DNA of 22,070 bases from a virus: positions 1 through 22,070 of the IMG/VR virus record IMGVR_UViG_3300025652_007838; one strand, written 5' to 3'. The position numbers and the translations under genes are program-made. Positions 1-6,758 of the stretch are shown piece by piece (within the stretch, counting starts at the first letter, position 1; each line of letters begins with the position of its first letter). The notes under the pieces are model-generated. The model worked only from the letters and a program-made list of their open reading frames with translations, ran no database searches and was not told the origin of the DNA.

Positions 1-487
1 CACAACAGGAGTTGGAGGAGGAACTTTTGCAAGTATAGATGAAGAAGTTGCAAGCGATTCAGATTTTGTCTGGACGGATGATAACACCGCTGCAGTTTAT
101 GAAGTATCATTAAGCAATGTAACAGATCCTGGCACAGACTCTGGGCACATACTAAGATACAGAGTTTCAAAAGCAGATGGAGGTGTGCCAAATAACAACT
201 CTGGAAGTGTTGTTACGCTTAACGTTGAATTATACCAAGGAGCAACTCAAATACAATTAATTGAAAACACATTAGCGTTAGGTTTGTGGGCAGACAGAAG
301 TTTAGCATTTACACCAGCCTTTATTTCAAGCATAACAGACTACACAGATTTAAGATTACGATTTACTTGTACAAATAGCGGTGGTTCGCCAGCAAACCGT
401 AGAGGAATGGCCATAAGTTGGACGGAGTTGGAAGTCCCTGACCCTCCCGCTCCGTCGACTCGTAGAATAATGATAATAAATAAATAA
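1..487 (+). CDS. C-terminal part of probable phage virion protein (5'-truncated)
   Basis: The reading frame is open from the window edge (first full codon at base 2) to the TAA at 485-487, so this is the last 161 residues of a longer protein. A GTG at 185 is internal and not the likely start. The visible part alternates short hydrophobic and polar stretches rich in T, S, N and G (for example GHILRYRVSKADGG and GSVVTLNVELYQGATQIQL), as expected of an all-beta sandwich of the jelly-roll kind found in phage structural and adhesion proteins. It ends in a proline-rich tail with PDPPAP. It lies 1 bp before a secreted beta-helix gene. A role in the virion, such as tail tip or fibre, is inferred from fold and position. 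I do not recognise the family. Confidence 0.6.
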   Translation, partial: TTGVGGGTFASIDEEVASDSDFVWTDDNTAAVYEVSLSNVTDPGTDSGHILRYRVSKADGGVPNNNSGSVVTLNVELYQGATQIQLIENTLALGLWADRSLAFTPAFISSITDYTDLRLRFTCTNSGGSPANRRGMAISWTELEVPDPPAPSTRRIMIINK

Positions 488-488
488 A

Positions 489-1808
489 ATGAAACACTAT
501 ATTTTAATACTACTAATGTTTTTTAGCTTAGGAGTAAGCTCTCAAAATATAAATATATTAAGCTCGCAGTCTTGCTGTGCTGGAGGAGGTGTTCCTTTAC
601 AGGCTGTAAAAGCTTTTCCTGAAGCAGAAGGATTTGGTAAAAACGCAACTGGAGGTCGTGGAGGTACTGTTATAAAGGTAACTAATCTTAATAATAGTGG
701 GGCTGGAAGTTTACGAGAAGCTTGTAGTACTGTAGGTGCTAAGACTATAGTTTTTGATGTTGGTGGAACAATAACTTTAACCTCAAATTTAAATATAACT
801 GCAAATACTACTATTGCAGGACAAACAGCACCGGGAGATGGAATACAACTAGATGGCGGTAAAGTTGTGATAAGTGAGAGTAACGTTATTATTAGATACA
901 TAAGAATAAGAACTAACGGGGTCGGGAGCGATAGTCTCTCTATATTAGCTGAAGACGCTACGACTGTCGAGGATGTTATCATTGACCATTGCTCTATAAG
1001 TTGGGCGACGGATGAAAATATCGGAATTAGCTCCGTCGGGGGTGCTGGAAGTACTGCGATTTTACGAGATATAACAATTCAAAACTGTTTAATAGGAGAA
1101 TCTCTTTACGCTTTACTAAATGGAGGAGGTAGAGCTTACAATTTAACAGTCTATAACAATCTATTTGCTTTAAATCAAGATAGGCATATCAGAAGTCAAG
1201 GGAGCGTTTACATTGGAAATACAACCTTTGACTATGAAATGATTAATAATGTCATTTATGGGTTTCAAGGTAACGCAAACATGACTTATGGACATAAGAT
1301 GTCAGCTATTAATAACCATTGGAAACCTAGTTCAGAAGTAACAGACGATACTTTTGATTTATATAAGACCTTACCTGAATTTGGAGGGGTTTTATCAGAT
1401 ACAGATGCCTATATTACTGGAAATACAGTTCCAGCAGGTCATGGAGAGTATGAAACTGAACTAAATCCTTATATTACAGGAACTCCTTATGCTTCATCAG
1501 GAATAACTCCTATTGCAGCAGCAAGTGTTCCAGCATCTATACTATCAACTGTAGGATGTAGTTATCCTAGTAGAGACACAGTTGATGCTAGATTAGTTAC
1601 TCATTATAATGATGGAGATGGTTCTTTAGCTGAAACTAGAACTCTTCCAACAATAGCAGGTGGAACAGCTATAACAGATACGGATAGTGATGGAATGTTA
1701 GATAGTTGGGAAACTGCTAATTTTGGAGATTTAACAAGAGATGGAACTGGAGATTTTGATGGAGATGGCTATACTGACCTCGAGGAATACATTAATTCAT
1801 TATACTAA
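489..1808 (+). CDS. Secreted pectate-lyase-like right-handed beta-helix protein
   Basis: 439 residues. Residues 1-18 form a signal peptide (MKHYILILLMFFSLGVSS). From about residue 44 the sequence follows the polysaccharide lyase 1 (pectate lyase) pattern: AEGFGKNATGGRGG, GSLREAC, IVFDVGGTI, TIAGQTAPGDGI, VIIRYIRIR, VIIDHCSISWATDENI, then NNLFALNQDRHIR where PL1 enzymes usually carry the catalytic arginine region (RxPxxR). The proline of that motif is absent, so catalysis is not certain. The last 45 residues hold two calcium-loop-like repeats, DTDSDGMLDSWE and DFDGDGYTDLEEY, like thrombospondin type 3 or EF-hand loops. The next gene begins 17 bp downstream. A phage depolymerase would cleave host capsule or algal-type polysaccharide, but tailspikes normally lack signal peptides, so export by the infected cell is the alternative. 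Confidence 0.8.
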   Translation: MKHYILILLMFFSLGVSSQNINILSSQSCCAGGGVPLQAVKAFPEAEGFGKNATGGRGGTVIKVTNLNNSGAGSLREACSTVGAKTIVFDVGGTITLTSNLNITANTTIAGQTAPGDGIQLDGGKVVISESNVIIRYIRIRTNGVGSDSLSILAEDATTVEDVIIDHCSISWATDENIGISSVGGAGSTAILRDITIQNCLIGESLYALLNGGGRAYNLTVYNNLFALNQDRHIRSQGSVYIGNTTFDYEMINNVIYGFQGNANMTYGHKMSAINNHWKPSSEVTDDTFDLYKTLPEFGGVLSDTDAYITGNTVPAGHGEYETELNPYITGTPYASSGITPIAAASVPASILSTVGCSYPSRDTVDARLVTHYNDGDGSLAETRTLPTIAGGTAITDTDSDGMLDSWETANFGDLTRDGTGDFDGDGYTDLEEYINSLY

Positions 1809-1825
1809 TACTAAATTCAAATACA

Positions 1826-2233
1826 ATGAAAAGAATTATATACATATCACTTATTTTAATCTTTACATCTTGTGAGCAACATACTAATGTTTGGGTTAAA
1901 CAAGAGGTTATGCAATATAATAAAACAGCTTCTAAAAACACACAGATTTATGAATCTATAACCTTAGACACGTTAGATTTTAGTAACGGCGGTTGGAGTA
2001 TTGGAAATGGTTTTTATAATAAGTTTGGCGATAGGATGCAAAGGGGTAATTTGAAAGCTTGGGTTTATCCTTATGATTTAGATTTAAAAGGAAACGATTT
2101 AGAAGTCAATGTTGGTTATCTTTTTATTGATGGGAAGGTTTACGACAATGGCGTTTTAAAAAGCATTAAAAAGTTAGAACAGGAAGGTAGAATTACGTAT
2201 GCTAATAATTTATCAAAAGTAAAAAATAGATGA
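1826..2233 (+). CDS. Small lipoprotein
   Basis: 135 residues. The N-terminus MKRIIYISLILIFTSCEQ is a type II signal peptide with a lipobox ending in Cys16, so the mature protein would be lipid-anchored outside the inner membrane. The rest is soluble and mixed alpha/beta, with no motif I recognise. It includes a G/N-rich stretch (DFSNGGWSIGNGFYNKFGD) and ends in a lysine-rich tail. The stop overlaps the next start (ATGA at 2230-2233), suggesting translational coupling. Small phage lipoproteins can block superinfection or alter the lysogen surface. That is inference from type and position only. Confidence 0.75.
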   Translation: MKRIIYISLILIFTSCEQHTNVWVKQEVMQYNKTASKNTQIYESITLDTLDFSNGGWSIGNGFYNKFGDRMQRGNLKAWVYPYDLDLKGNDLEVNVGYLFIDGKVYDNGVLKSIKKLEQEGRITYANNLSKVKNR

Positions 2234-2592
2234 AAACGTGGCGAATTTTAATAGCACCACCTAGATTTGACTTTTACGTTTTTAAAGAAACTAATTATTA
2301 TGCTGAAACAATTTATAATTATTTTGCTTCATTTGATAGATTAAATGAAAGTGATAGAGGTAAATTAGAAGAACTAACATTAAAAGAATTTGAAAAACCA
2401 AAACATCAACGAGTGTTTCCTAAAGAATTGTTAGGGAGAGTATTAAATAAACCCTTTAAAGCAAATAGTATTATGTATAAAACACAGTTACAATCGAAGC
2501 TAGAAGAAAAAAGATTCAATGAGAGGTTAGCAAAAAAGCAACATATTAGATTAATGAGGGAGATTAAACGATTAACGAAAAATAACAATTAA
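2230..2592 (+). CDS. Hypothetical protein, basic helical C-terminus
   Basis: 120 residues, no family recognised. No signal peptide or membrane segment is visible. Residues 1-25 look like a beta strand followed by an aromatic-rich segment (ILIAPPRFDFYVFKE). Residues 40-117 are charged and probably helical, ending in a basic stretch (RLAKKQHIRLMREIKRLTK) that could bind nucleic acid or form a coiled coil. It is coupled by ATGA overlap to the upstream lipoprotein gene and lies 13 bp before a secreted protein gene, so it belongs to the same transcript. Coding status rests on the uninterrupted frame and tight packing. Confidence 0.6.
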   Translation: MKTWRILIAPPRFDFYVFKETNYYAETIYNYFASFDRLNESDRGKLEELTLKEFEKPKHQRVFPKELLGRVLNKPFKANSIMYKTQLQSKLEEKRFNERLAKKQHIRLMREIKRLTKNNN

Positions 2593-2605
2593 ATAAATAA
2601 ACAAC

Positions 2606-3175
2606 ATGAAAAAACTATTACTATTATTCACAATTACTTGTATGACATTCGTACAAGCACAATCAAGCCTTTACTTATCGGGAGACACAGTAATTGAGGG
2701 TTCTGAAAACTTTGCCTTTGTAAGAACCAACGGGTACAATTTACACGTTAAAGGGGCTTTAAATATTACAAATTTCATATTATTCAATGGAGGAGGGGTT
2801 GTTACAACTGATGATGACTTTATAGTCGCTGGAACAATATTTATGCCTGATGGTGGTGAGATAAGAGCTAAAACAGGAATATCTGTTGCAAGGGATATTA
2901 CTGGAACTGGAACAGTTTATTGGTGTACATTCTTTAACGTGCCAGACTATGATGATACTATAACTCAGGTACAAGATTGCTTTTTAAATATTCCATTAAG
3001 TAAATACATTAAAAACATACCTATTGGAGAGGAGTATTTCATATATAATGAACTTGGGCAAATTTTAGAGAAAAGAATATTGAAAGACTATTCTGAATTG
3101 TATTCGGATAAGGTTTATTATTTGTACTTTCCTAAACTAAATTACAGTTCGAGAACAATATTAAAAGTTAATTAA
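2606..3175 (+). CDS. Secreted protein with T9SS-like C-terminal sorting domain
   Basis: 189 residues. Residues 1-18 (MKKLLLLFTITCMTFVQA) form a signal peptide cleaved after VQA. Residues 20-110 are glycine- and threonine-rich with repeating short strands (LYLSGDTVIEG, LHVKGALNITNFILFNGGG, FIVAGTIFMPDGG, RDITGTGTVYW), suggesting a small beta-solenoid. The last 50 residues, starting at EEYFIYNELGQILEKRI and ending YSSRTILKVN, resemble the type A C-terminal sorting domain of the Bacteroidota type IX secretion system (usual pattern: xxYNxxGQ, then SxLxxGxYxxxx, then KxxK). This would send the product across the outer membrane. No enzymatic motif is visible. Two cysteines (in YWCTFF and VQDCFL) could form a disulfide. 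Confidence 0.65.
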   Translation: MKKLLLLFTITCMTFVQAQSSLYLSGDTVIEGSENFAFVRTNGYNLHVKGALNITNFILFNGGGVVTTDDDFIVAGTIFMPDGGEIRAKTGISVARDITGTGTVYWCTFFNVPDYDDTITQVQDCFLNIPLSKYIKNIPIGEEYFIYNELGQILEKRILKDYSELYSDKVYYLYFPKLNYSSRTILKVN

Positions 3176-3217
3176 TTGCTAAAAAGTTTTTTGAGGGATT
3201 ACAAAACTTAAAAATAA

Positions 3218-3616
3218 ATGACAACAGAACAAAAAAGAAGAAACAGTAATATCCTAAACATAGCTTACAAGTTTGTGAATACGGTTGGTATTTTTGGAAT
3301 TTTAATATCAATAGGTGCTGCAAAAGAAGAGGTTAAGAATTTAAGTTTTGATTCAAGTGAAGATAAAATAAACACTAAAAATCACGTTAACAAAGCATTA
3401 AGTCCAATGCAGTTAAATGACTTACAAGAGCATATTATTAATCCAGACTTTCACATGCCTAAAAGCGCAAAAGATAGTGTATATATTTTAAGGAAAGAAC
3501 ACGAAGCTTTTGTGAATAGAACAAGTGTTGCTATTTGGCAGACTAAAGAAAAATTAGAGGAAATGAACACTCTGATTAAAGCAATTAAAAAAGAGGTTGA
3601 TAAAAAAAATAATTAA
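3218..3616 (+). CDS. Hypothetical protein with one weak membrane segment
   Basis: 132 residues. A short hydrophobic segment (FVNTVGIFGILISIGAA, about residues 18-34) follows a basic N-terminus. The rest is charged and helical and ends in a coiled-coil-like stretch with lysines (QTKEKLEEMNTLIKAIKKEVDKKNN). No family recognised. The stop codon overlaps the next start by one base (TAATG at 3614-3618), and two genes later comes the endolysin. A membrane anchor plus soluble coiled coil in a lysis block would suit a holin or spanin accessory, but nothing proves it. Confidence 0.6.
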   Translation: MTTEQKRRNSNILNIAYKFVNTVGIFGILISIGAAKEEVKNLSFDSSEDKINTKNHVNKALSPMQLNDLQEHIINPDFHMPKSAKDSVYILRKEHEAFVNRTSVAIWQTKEKLEEMNTLIKAIKKEVDKKNN

Positions 3617-3846
3617 TGGGACTACCTAGCGACTTCGATAAACAAACAACAGTTACTCTAGGTTTAATTATCTGGATTGCTGGCATGAGTTTTTCAATGG
3701 GCATGATTTACGCAAAGTTTATAGATAACGAAGCACAGCATATTGAAATCAACAAATATATAGAGCAAGAGGTTGGGGGTTTAAGAAGTGATTGGGAACG
3801 AGACAGAGTAGAACAAAACAGAAGATTAAATAATTTAGAAGAATAA
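3616..3846 (+). CDS. Small membrane protein with coiled-coil tail, possible holin or spanin-like
   Basis: 76 residues. It has one strong transmembrane helix at about residues 12-31 (VTLGLIIWIAGMSFSMGMIYAKF) and then a charged helix to the end (EINKYIEQEVGG...NRRLNNLEE) with coiled-coil character. It overlaps the previous gene by one base and stops 2 bp before the endolysin start. A small single-helix protein directly upstream of an endolysin fits a holin-type or inner-membrane spanin component. The family is not recognised, so this is inference from size, topology and neighbours. Confidence 0.6.
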   Translation: MGLPSDFDKQTTVTLGLIIWIAGMSFSMGMIYAKFIDNEAQHIEINKYIEQEVGGLRSDWERDRVEQNRRLNNLEE

Positions 3847-3848
3847 TT

Positions 3849-4292
3849 ATGGATATTCAAACGTTGGCTTTATCTCAAGCAGGAATCAAAGAGATAGTTG
3901 GAAAAGAAGACAATCCTAAAGTGTTAAAATATTTCGACGACATAGGGTTTGATGGGAGCACTTTAAAAGACGAAACATCATGGTGTTCAGCGTTTATTAA
4001 TTGGCTAGCATTCAGATTAGGTCTAGAAATGACAAGGAAATTAAATGCACGTTCATGGCTTGAGGTGGGAGAAGTAATTGAAGATGGATGCCAGCAAGTT
4101 GGAGATGTAGCAATTTTCTGGAGAGAAAGCGAAGATTCATGGAAAGGTCATGTCGGATTATATTGTAACGATTTAGGTAACGGTTGGATTGCGATACTAG
4201 GAGGTAACCAAGGAAACCAAGTACAGATATCAAACTATCCTAAGTCTCGTCTGTTAGGTTACCGTAGACTAAAGAAAGGCGGAATTAATTAA
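3849..4292 (+). CDS. Endolysin: CHAP-like cysteine peptidoglycan hydrolase
   Basis: 147 residues, matching the compact single-domain phage peptidase/amidase family often annotated as TIGR02594. Cys46 in ETSWCSAF is the likely nucleophile, His101 in KGHVGLY the likely base, and Asn120 in LGGNQGNQV the third polar residue, in the usual C-H-N order. The segment GDVAIFWRE preceding the His matches the CHAP fold. There is no signal peptide, so release to the periplasm would need a holin, and the two upstream small membrane proteins are candidates. It would cut cell-wall peptide cross-links at the end of infection. The start ATG lies 2 bp after the upstream stop. Confidence 0.85.
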   Translation: MDIQTLALSQAGIKEIVGKEDNPKVLKYFDDIGFDGSTLKDETSWCSAFINWLAFRLGLEMTRKLNARSWLEVGEVIEDGCQQVGDVAIFWRESEDSWKGHVGLYCNDLGNGWIAILGGNQGNQVQISNYPKSRLLGYRRLKKGGIN

Positions 4293-4295
4293 AAT

Positions 4296-4330
4296 TTTGA
4301 CTGGATGCATTTTCCAAGTATATAATTTAG
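4296..4330 (+). promoter_or_regulatory. Candidate promoter for the 4360 gene
   Basis: TTTG at 4296-4299 resembles the Bacteroidota -33 element, and TAATTTAG at 4323-4330 matches the -7 consensus TAnnTTTG in 7 of 8 positions. The gap between them is 23 bp, at the long end of what is accepted. About 30 bp of AT-rich leader separates it from the ATG at 4360. Confidence 0.45.
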
Positions 4331-4359
4331 TACATTTAATTTTTTAAACTCAATATATT

Positions 4360-4800
4360 ATGAAAACAATGAAACCATTAATTTTAACCCTTCTATTTCT
4401 TTTGCCTTTATCTTTGTTGGCAATGAATGTGATCCAAGATGCTGAATCAACCCCTACTTTCGGAGGAGTGGTATGGAATTTAGCACAAATTACTTTAATC
4501 CAAGCTATAGCTCTAGCGTTTGTGCATATTGTTGCAAAGACGTTTGATCTTAAAGTTTGGTTTAAAAACAATGGATTGCCAGCTGTTCTTGCATTCGGGA
4601 TTGCAACTGGATTAGCTGCAATCGATATTTATTTAGCTACAACAGTTGATGTCGTAATCGAAATGGTTATAGGGGAGACTACAAATGCTTACGATTACCA
4701 AGCCTTAGTTGTTATTGCTTTTGTGTTAGTTCCAGTAGTCCAATCATTCATGTTTGGTAACGTAGCTAAAACACAAGCTAAAGTGGCTGCTAAAAAATAA
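4360..4800 (+). CDS. Four-helix membrane protein, monocistronic
   Basis: 146 residues. A signal-like hydrophobic N-terminus (residues 5-21) is followed by three strong membrane helices at about 39-61 (LAQITLIQAIALAFVHIVA), 73-95 (GLPAVLAFGIATGLAAIDIYLA) and 114-134 (ALVVIAFVLVPVVQSFMF), with a basic tail KTQAKVAAKK. There are no catalytic motifs. The gene has its own probable promoter (4296-4330) and a strong hairpin terminator (4824-4854), so it seems to be transcribed alone. It could be a holin, since it follows the endolysin, or a cargo membrane protein. I do not recognise the family. Confidence 0.7.
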   Translation: MKTMKPLILTLLFLLPLSLLAMNVIQDAESTPTFGGVVWNLAQITLIQAIALAFVHIVAKTFDLKVWFKNNGLPAVLAFGIATGLAAIDIYLATTVDVVIEMVIGETTNAYDYQALVVIAFVLVPVVQSFMFGNVAKTQAKVAAKK

Positions 4801-4823
4801 TCCCCGTAACCTACTTATTAACT

Positions 4824-4854
4824 AAAAGCCACGTTGTAAAAATGTGGCTTTTTT
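4824..4854 (+). terminator. Rho-independent terminator
   Basis: AAAAGCCAC (4824-4832) pairs perfectly with GTGGCTTTT (4844-4852) around an 11-nt loop and runs into a T tract (4849-4854). It lies 24 bp after the stop of the four-helix membrane protein gene and closes its transcript. Confidence 0.85.
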
Positions 4855-4867
4855 ATTCTTATAAATT

Positions 4868-5542
4868 ATGAAAAAAATACAAACTATAGTTATGATCCTA
4901 TCCCTGTTAGGATTAGGGTTCATAGTGTTCCAAAACATAGAAAGGGGGAGAGAGATCCAAAGATTAAGATTTAACGAAGAGAATTTTAGGAAAGATTTTG
5001 GAGACTTTAAAAATGATTTGATCCAAATTCAATTTGACGGAAAGAATTCCATAGAAAAATTCTTGAGCGAACAACAAGAAATTTCATCCAGTGCTTTAAA
5101 AAACATAAAGTCTAAACTTGAGCAACAAAATGTGAAACTCTCCAGAATAGATAGGTTAGTAGTAACCCAATTAAATAGTGTTGATACTACGTACAATAAA
5201 ATAGTATTAGATAGTATAGGGAAAATGATTACATGGATTAAACAGTCTGAAAAAGAGAGGGTTCAAATCCCTTTTCAAGATAAAAGCACTTGTTTTGAAT
5301 TCAAAGCTAACTTAGTGTTTGAGGATGGACAAACCTACGTAGAGGTCATTGACAGAAAATATAATGATACTCTAGTTCACGTTTCAACTTGGGAAAGAAA
5401 TCAGTGGAAACTCTTCGGGTTGATTCCTACTAGATTCTTAGGAAAAAAGATTTCTACGGTAGAGATCTCTAATAACTGTGGATTCAGTAAAGTGTTCGTA
5501 ATAGACAACAAGAAGGCTAACCGTAAAAGGTCTAAGCAATGA
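4868..5542 (+). CDS. Membrane-anchored coiled-coil protein
   Basis: 224 residues. An N-terminal membrane helix (residues 5-23, IQTIVMILSLLGLGFIVFQ) has no cleavage site and probably acts as an anchor. Residues 25-130 are charged and heptad-like (REIQRLRFNEENFRKDFGDFKNDL onward), predicting a long coiled coil. Residues 140-205 look beta-rich (CFEFKANLVFEDGQTYVEVIDRKYNDTLVHVSTWE), then comes a very basic tail (KKANRKRSKQ). Anchored coiled-coil proteins of this size are common in Bacteroidota phages and prophages, possibly DUF6549, which I cannot verify. It lies between a terminator and the repeat-rich non-coding region, with no obvious promoter of its own, so weak read-through may drive it. Confidence 0.7.
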   Translation: MKKIQTIVMILSLLGLGFIVFQNIERGREIQRLRFNEENFRKDFGDFKNDLIQIQFDGKNSIEKFLSEQQEISSSALKNIKSKLEQQNVKLSRIDRLVVTQLNSVDTTYNKIVLDSIGKMITWIKQSEKERVQIPFQDKSTCFEFKANLVFEDGQTYVEVIDRKYNDTLVHVSTWERNQWKLFGLIPTRFLGKKISTVEISNNCGFSKVFVIDNKKANRKRSKQ

Positions 5543-5639
5543 ATCTTACGGGTGCACTCGCGTAGATCGAATACATAAACATATATAAGTATACAGATTC
5601 TGATAGTATCCTTTAGACGCTTTAAAATGAGTTAGTCAG

Positions 5640-5840
5640 TAAACAAAGTAAACAATAAATAAACAATCATTGTTTCTTCTACACAACTAATGTTCATAAG
5701 GCTTTGCTCAGGAATAAACAATGTAAACAATAATATATAGAAACTTTTGAAAAGGAGTGTAATAGTACTAATACCATATAAATAGCAGTATTACGACGAA
5801 TTAAAGTGTTACAAAGTATTGTTTCTATTGTTTCTTGTTT
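5640..5840. repeat. AAACAAT/ATTGTTT repeat cluster (candidate operators or iterons)
   Basis: The 7-mer AAACAAT occurs on the + strand at 5650, 5661, 5716 and 5725, with an imperfect copy AAACAAA at 5641. Its complement ATTGTTT occurs at 5669, 5818 and 5827, with an imperfect copy at 5834. Three pairs are exactly 9 bp apart (5641/5650, 5716/5725, 5818/5827). AAACAATCATTGTTT at 5661-5675 is a perfect palindrome with a 1-bp centre. Forward copies lie on the left and inverted copies on the right. Regularly spaced repeats beside an HTH regulator and a replication module fit operators or origin iterons. The sequence does not say which. Confidence 0.7.
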
Positions 5841-5904
5841 CTCCTAATCATAAATATTTTTCAAAATTAATTGAAAAAAAATTTTTAAATGTTATTTTAA
5901 TAGT

Positions 5905-5912
5905 TACTTTTG
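5905..5912 (+). promoter_or_regulatory. -7 box for the HTH regulator gene
   Basis: TACTTTTG at 5905-5912 is a perfect match to the Bacteroidota -7 consensus TAnnTTTG. A good -33 TTTG at normal spacing is not seen, since the region is nearly pure A+T. Transcription from here would give a leader of only about 10 nt before the ATG at 5928. It would also place a TTG at 5910 inside the promoter, which supports ATG 5928 as the true start. Confidence 0.45.
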
Positions 5913-5927
5913 GATCAAAATTACACG

Positions 5928-6335
5928 ATGAATAAAATAGATTTGAAAAAAATCATAGAAGACCAAGGATTAAATATCAAAGAGGTCGCATTAGAGTTGT
6001 TCCCTACGAACAAATATTCAAAGCTTGCGCTGGACAGGGTTATAAGAGGAGAAGCTTTTTTAGACTCTAACCAAATAAGTAAGTTATCAAGTCTTACTAG
6101 AATACCTATTCAATTCCTTTTTTCCGAAGACAAATGGGAAAAGAAGGCTAAGGATAAAATGGTGATATTCACTTCGGGAAATTATAGAGCTGAATTGAAT
6201 ACCTCTACTAACGTGACTCGTATATTCCATGAGACTTCTCTGTTTCACGAATCCTTATTACACACAAAGTCCATTCCTTTGAATGAATATTTATCCGAAC
6301 TAGAACAAATAATAATCAAATATAATAAATCATGA
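5928..6335 (+). CDS. XRE-like helix-turn-helix regulator
   Basis: 135 residues from ATG 5928. A TTG 18 bp upstream is in frame but falls inside the promoter box and adds nothing domain-like. Residues 1-65 fit a Cro/C1-type HTH: DLKKIIEDQGLNIKEVALELFP, then KLALDRVIRGEAFLDSNQISKLSSLTRIPIQFLF, with the recognition helix around residues 30-40. The C-terminal 70 residues form a small alpha/beta part ending in a helix (YLSELEQIIIKY). It is the first gene after the AAACAAT repeat region, so it may bind those repeats and control the downstream replication genes or itself. Phage repressor, Cro-like or replication-initiation regulator are all possible. Its stop overlaps the next start (ATGA at 6332-6335). 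Confidence 0.65.
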   Translation: MNKIDLKKIIEDQGLNIKEVALELFPTNKYSKLALDRVIRGEAFLDSNQISKLSSLTRIPIQFLFSEDKWEKKAKDKMVIFTSGNYRAELNTSTNVTRIFHETSLFHESLLHTKSIPLNEYLSELEQIIIKYNKS

Positions 6336-6757
6336 ATCTAAAAATCAAAATGAGCGTGGACACAAGTTGTCCGGAACAGGTAGGGGGACTAATTAATTTT
6401 CTTCAGGGATTAAACGGAAAAGAGACAAAGTCTCCATCTAAGGAAACCCCTGTTTCCCCTTTGCAGGATTTTCTTTCAAAACAGGGGTTTCCCTCTGTGA
6501 AAGAAAAACCCTCAAAAAAGGAAAAAACTGAAAAGGAACCTGAAGTAGATCAAAAAGCCGCTAACAAAACAGAGGTGGAGGATCCTAAAGAAATTACAAA
6601 TATTAAAACGGAAGAGGTTAGGGCTTTAGTTTCTGCAAAAGCCGCCGATAACAGAAAAGAAATAAAGGCGGAACTTACTCGACTTAAAGCTTCCAATGTG
6701 ACGTCTTTAGACAAGAAACACTATGAGGAATTTGTTGAATTCCTAAAAGCTCTTTAA
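6332..6757 (+). CDS. Lys/Glu-rich phage protein with rrp5-like C-terminal domain
   Basis: 141 residues. Residues 35-90 are a low-complexity K/E/P linker (KEKPSKKEKTEKEPEVDQ), probably disordered. Residues 90-141 (EEVRALVSAKAADNRKEIKA, then LTRLKASNVTSLDKKHYEEFVEFL) are a compact helical domain. It resembles the small domain often found just upstream of DUF2800 in Firmicutes phages and usually mis-annotated as rRNA biogenesis protein rrp5. In those phages similar helical modules sit on proteins of recombination or ssDNA-binding loci, and the exact role is unknown. It overlaps the HTH gene by 4 bp and ends 1 bp before the DUF2800 gene, so they are co-transcribed. Confidence 0.6.
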   Translation: MNLKIKMSVDTSCPEQVGGLINFLQGLNGKETKSPSKETPVSPLQDFLSKQGFPSVKEKPSKKEKTEKEPEVDQKAANKTEVEDPKEITNIKTEEVRALVSAKAADNRKEIKAELTRLKASNVTSLDKKHYEEFVEFLKAL

Positions 6758-6758
6758 T

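Larger units (their letters stand above)
5543..5927. other. Non-coding control region
   Basis: This 385-bp stretch has no plausible gene on either strand. It begins with a slightly GC-richer segment (5543-5575). It then contains the AAACAAT/ATTGTTT repeats described separately (5640-5840), an A+T-only stretch (5863-5900), and a TAnnTTTG box just before the HTH regulator gene. It is the longest gene-free stretch in the window and the natural place for regulator binding or replication initiation. Confidence 0.7.

Noticed and set aside
185-487. Complete small gene starting at GTG 185
   Set aside because: The same frame is open without a stop back to the window edge with protein-like sequence, so this is the end of a longer gene.
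542-982. Long open frame on the - strand inside the lyase gene
   Set aside because: It mirrors the clearly homologous + strand gene and has low-complexity, valine/leucine/proline-rich sequence typical of antisense shadows. The other - strand frames were rejected on the same grounds.
5640-5840. CRISPR array
   Set aside because: The repeats are only 7-8 bp, occur in both orientations and have no constant-length spacers or adjacent cas genes.
5910-5927. TTG start for the HTH regulator giving six extra residues
   Set aside because: TTG 5910 lies inside the TACTTTTG -7 box and adds no domain-like sequence. ATG 5928 is preferred.
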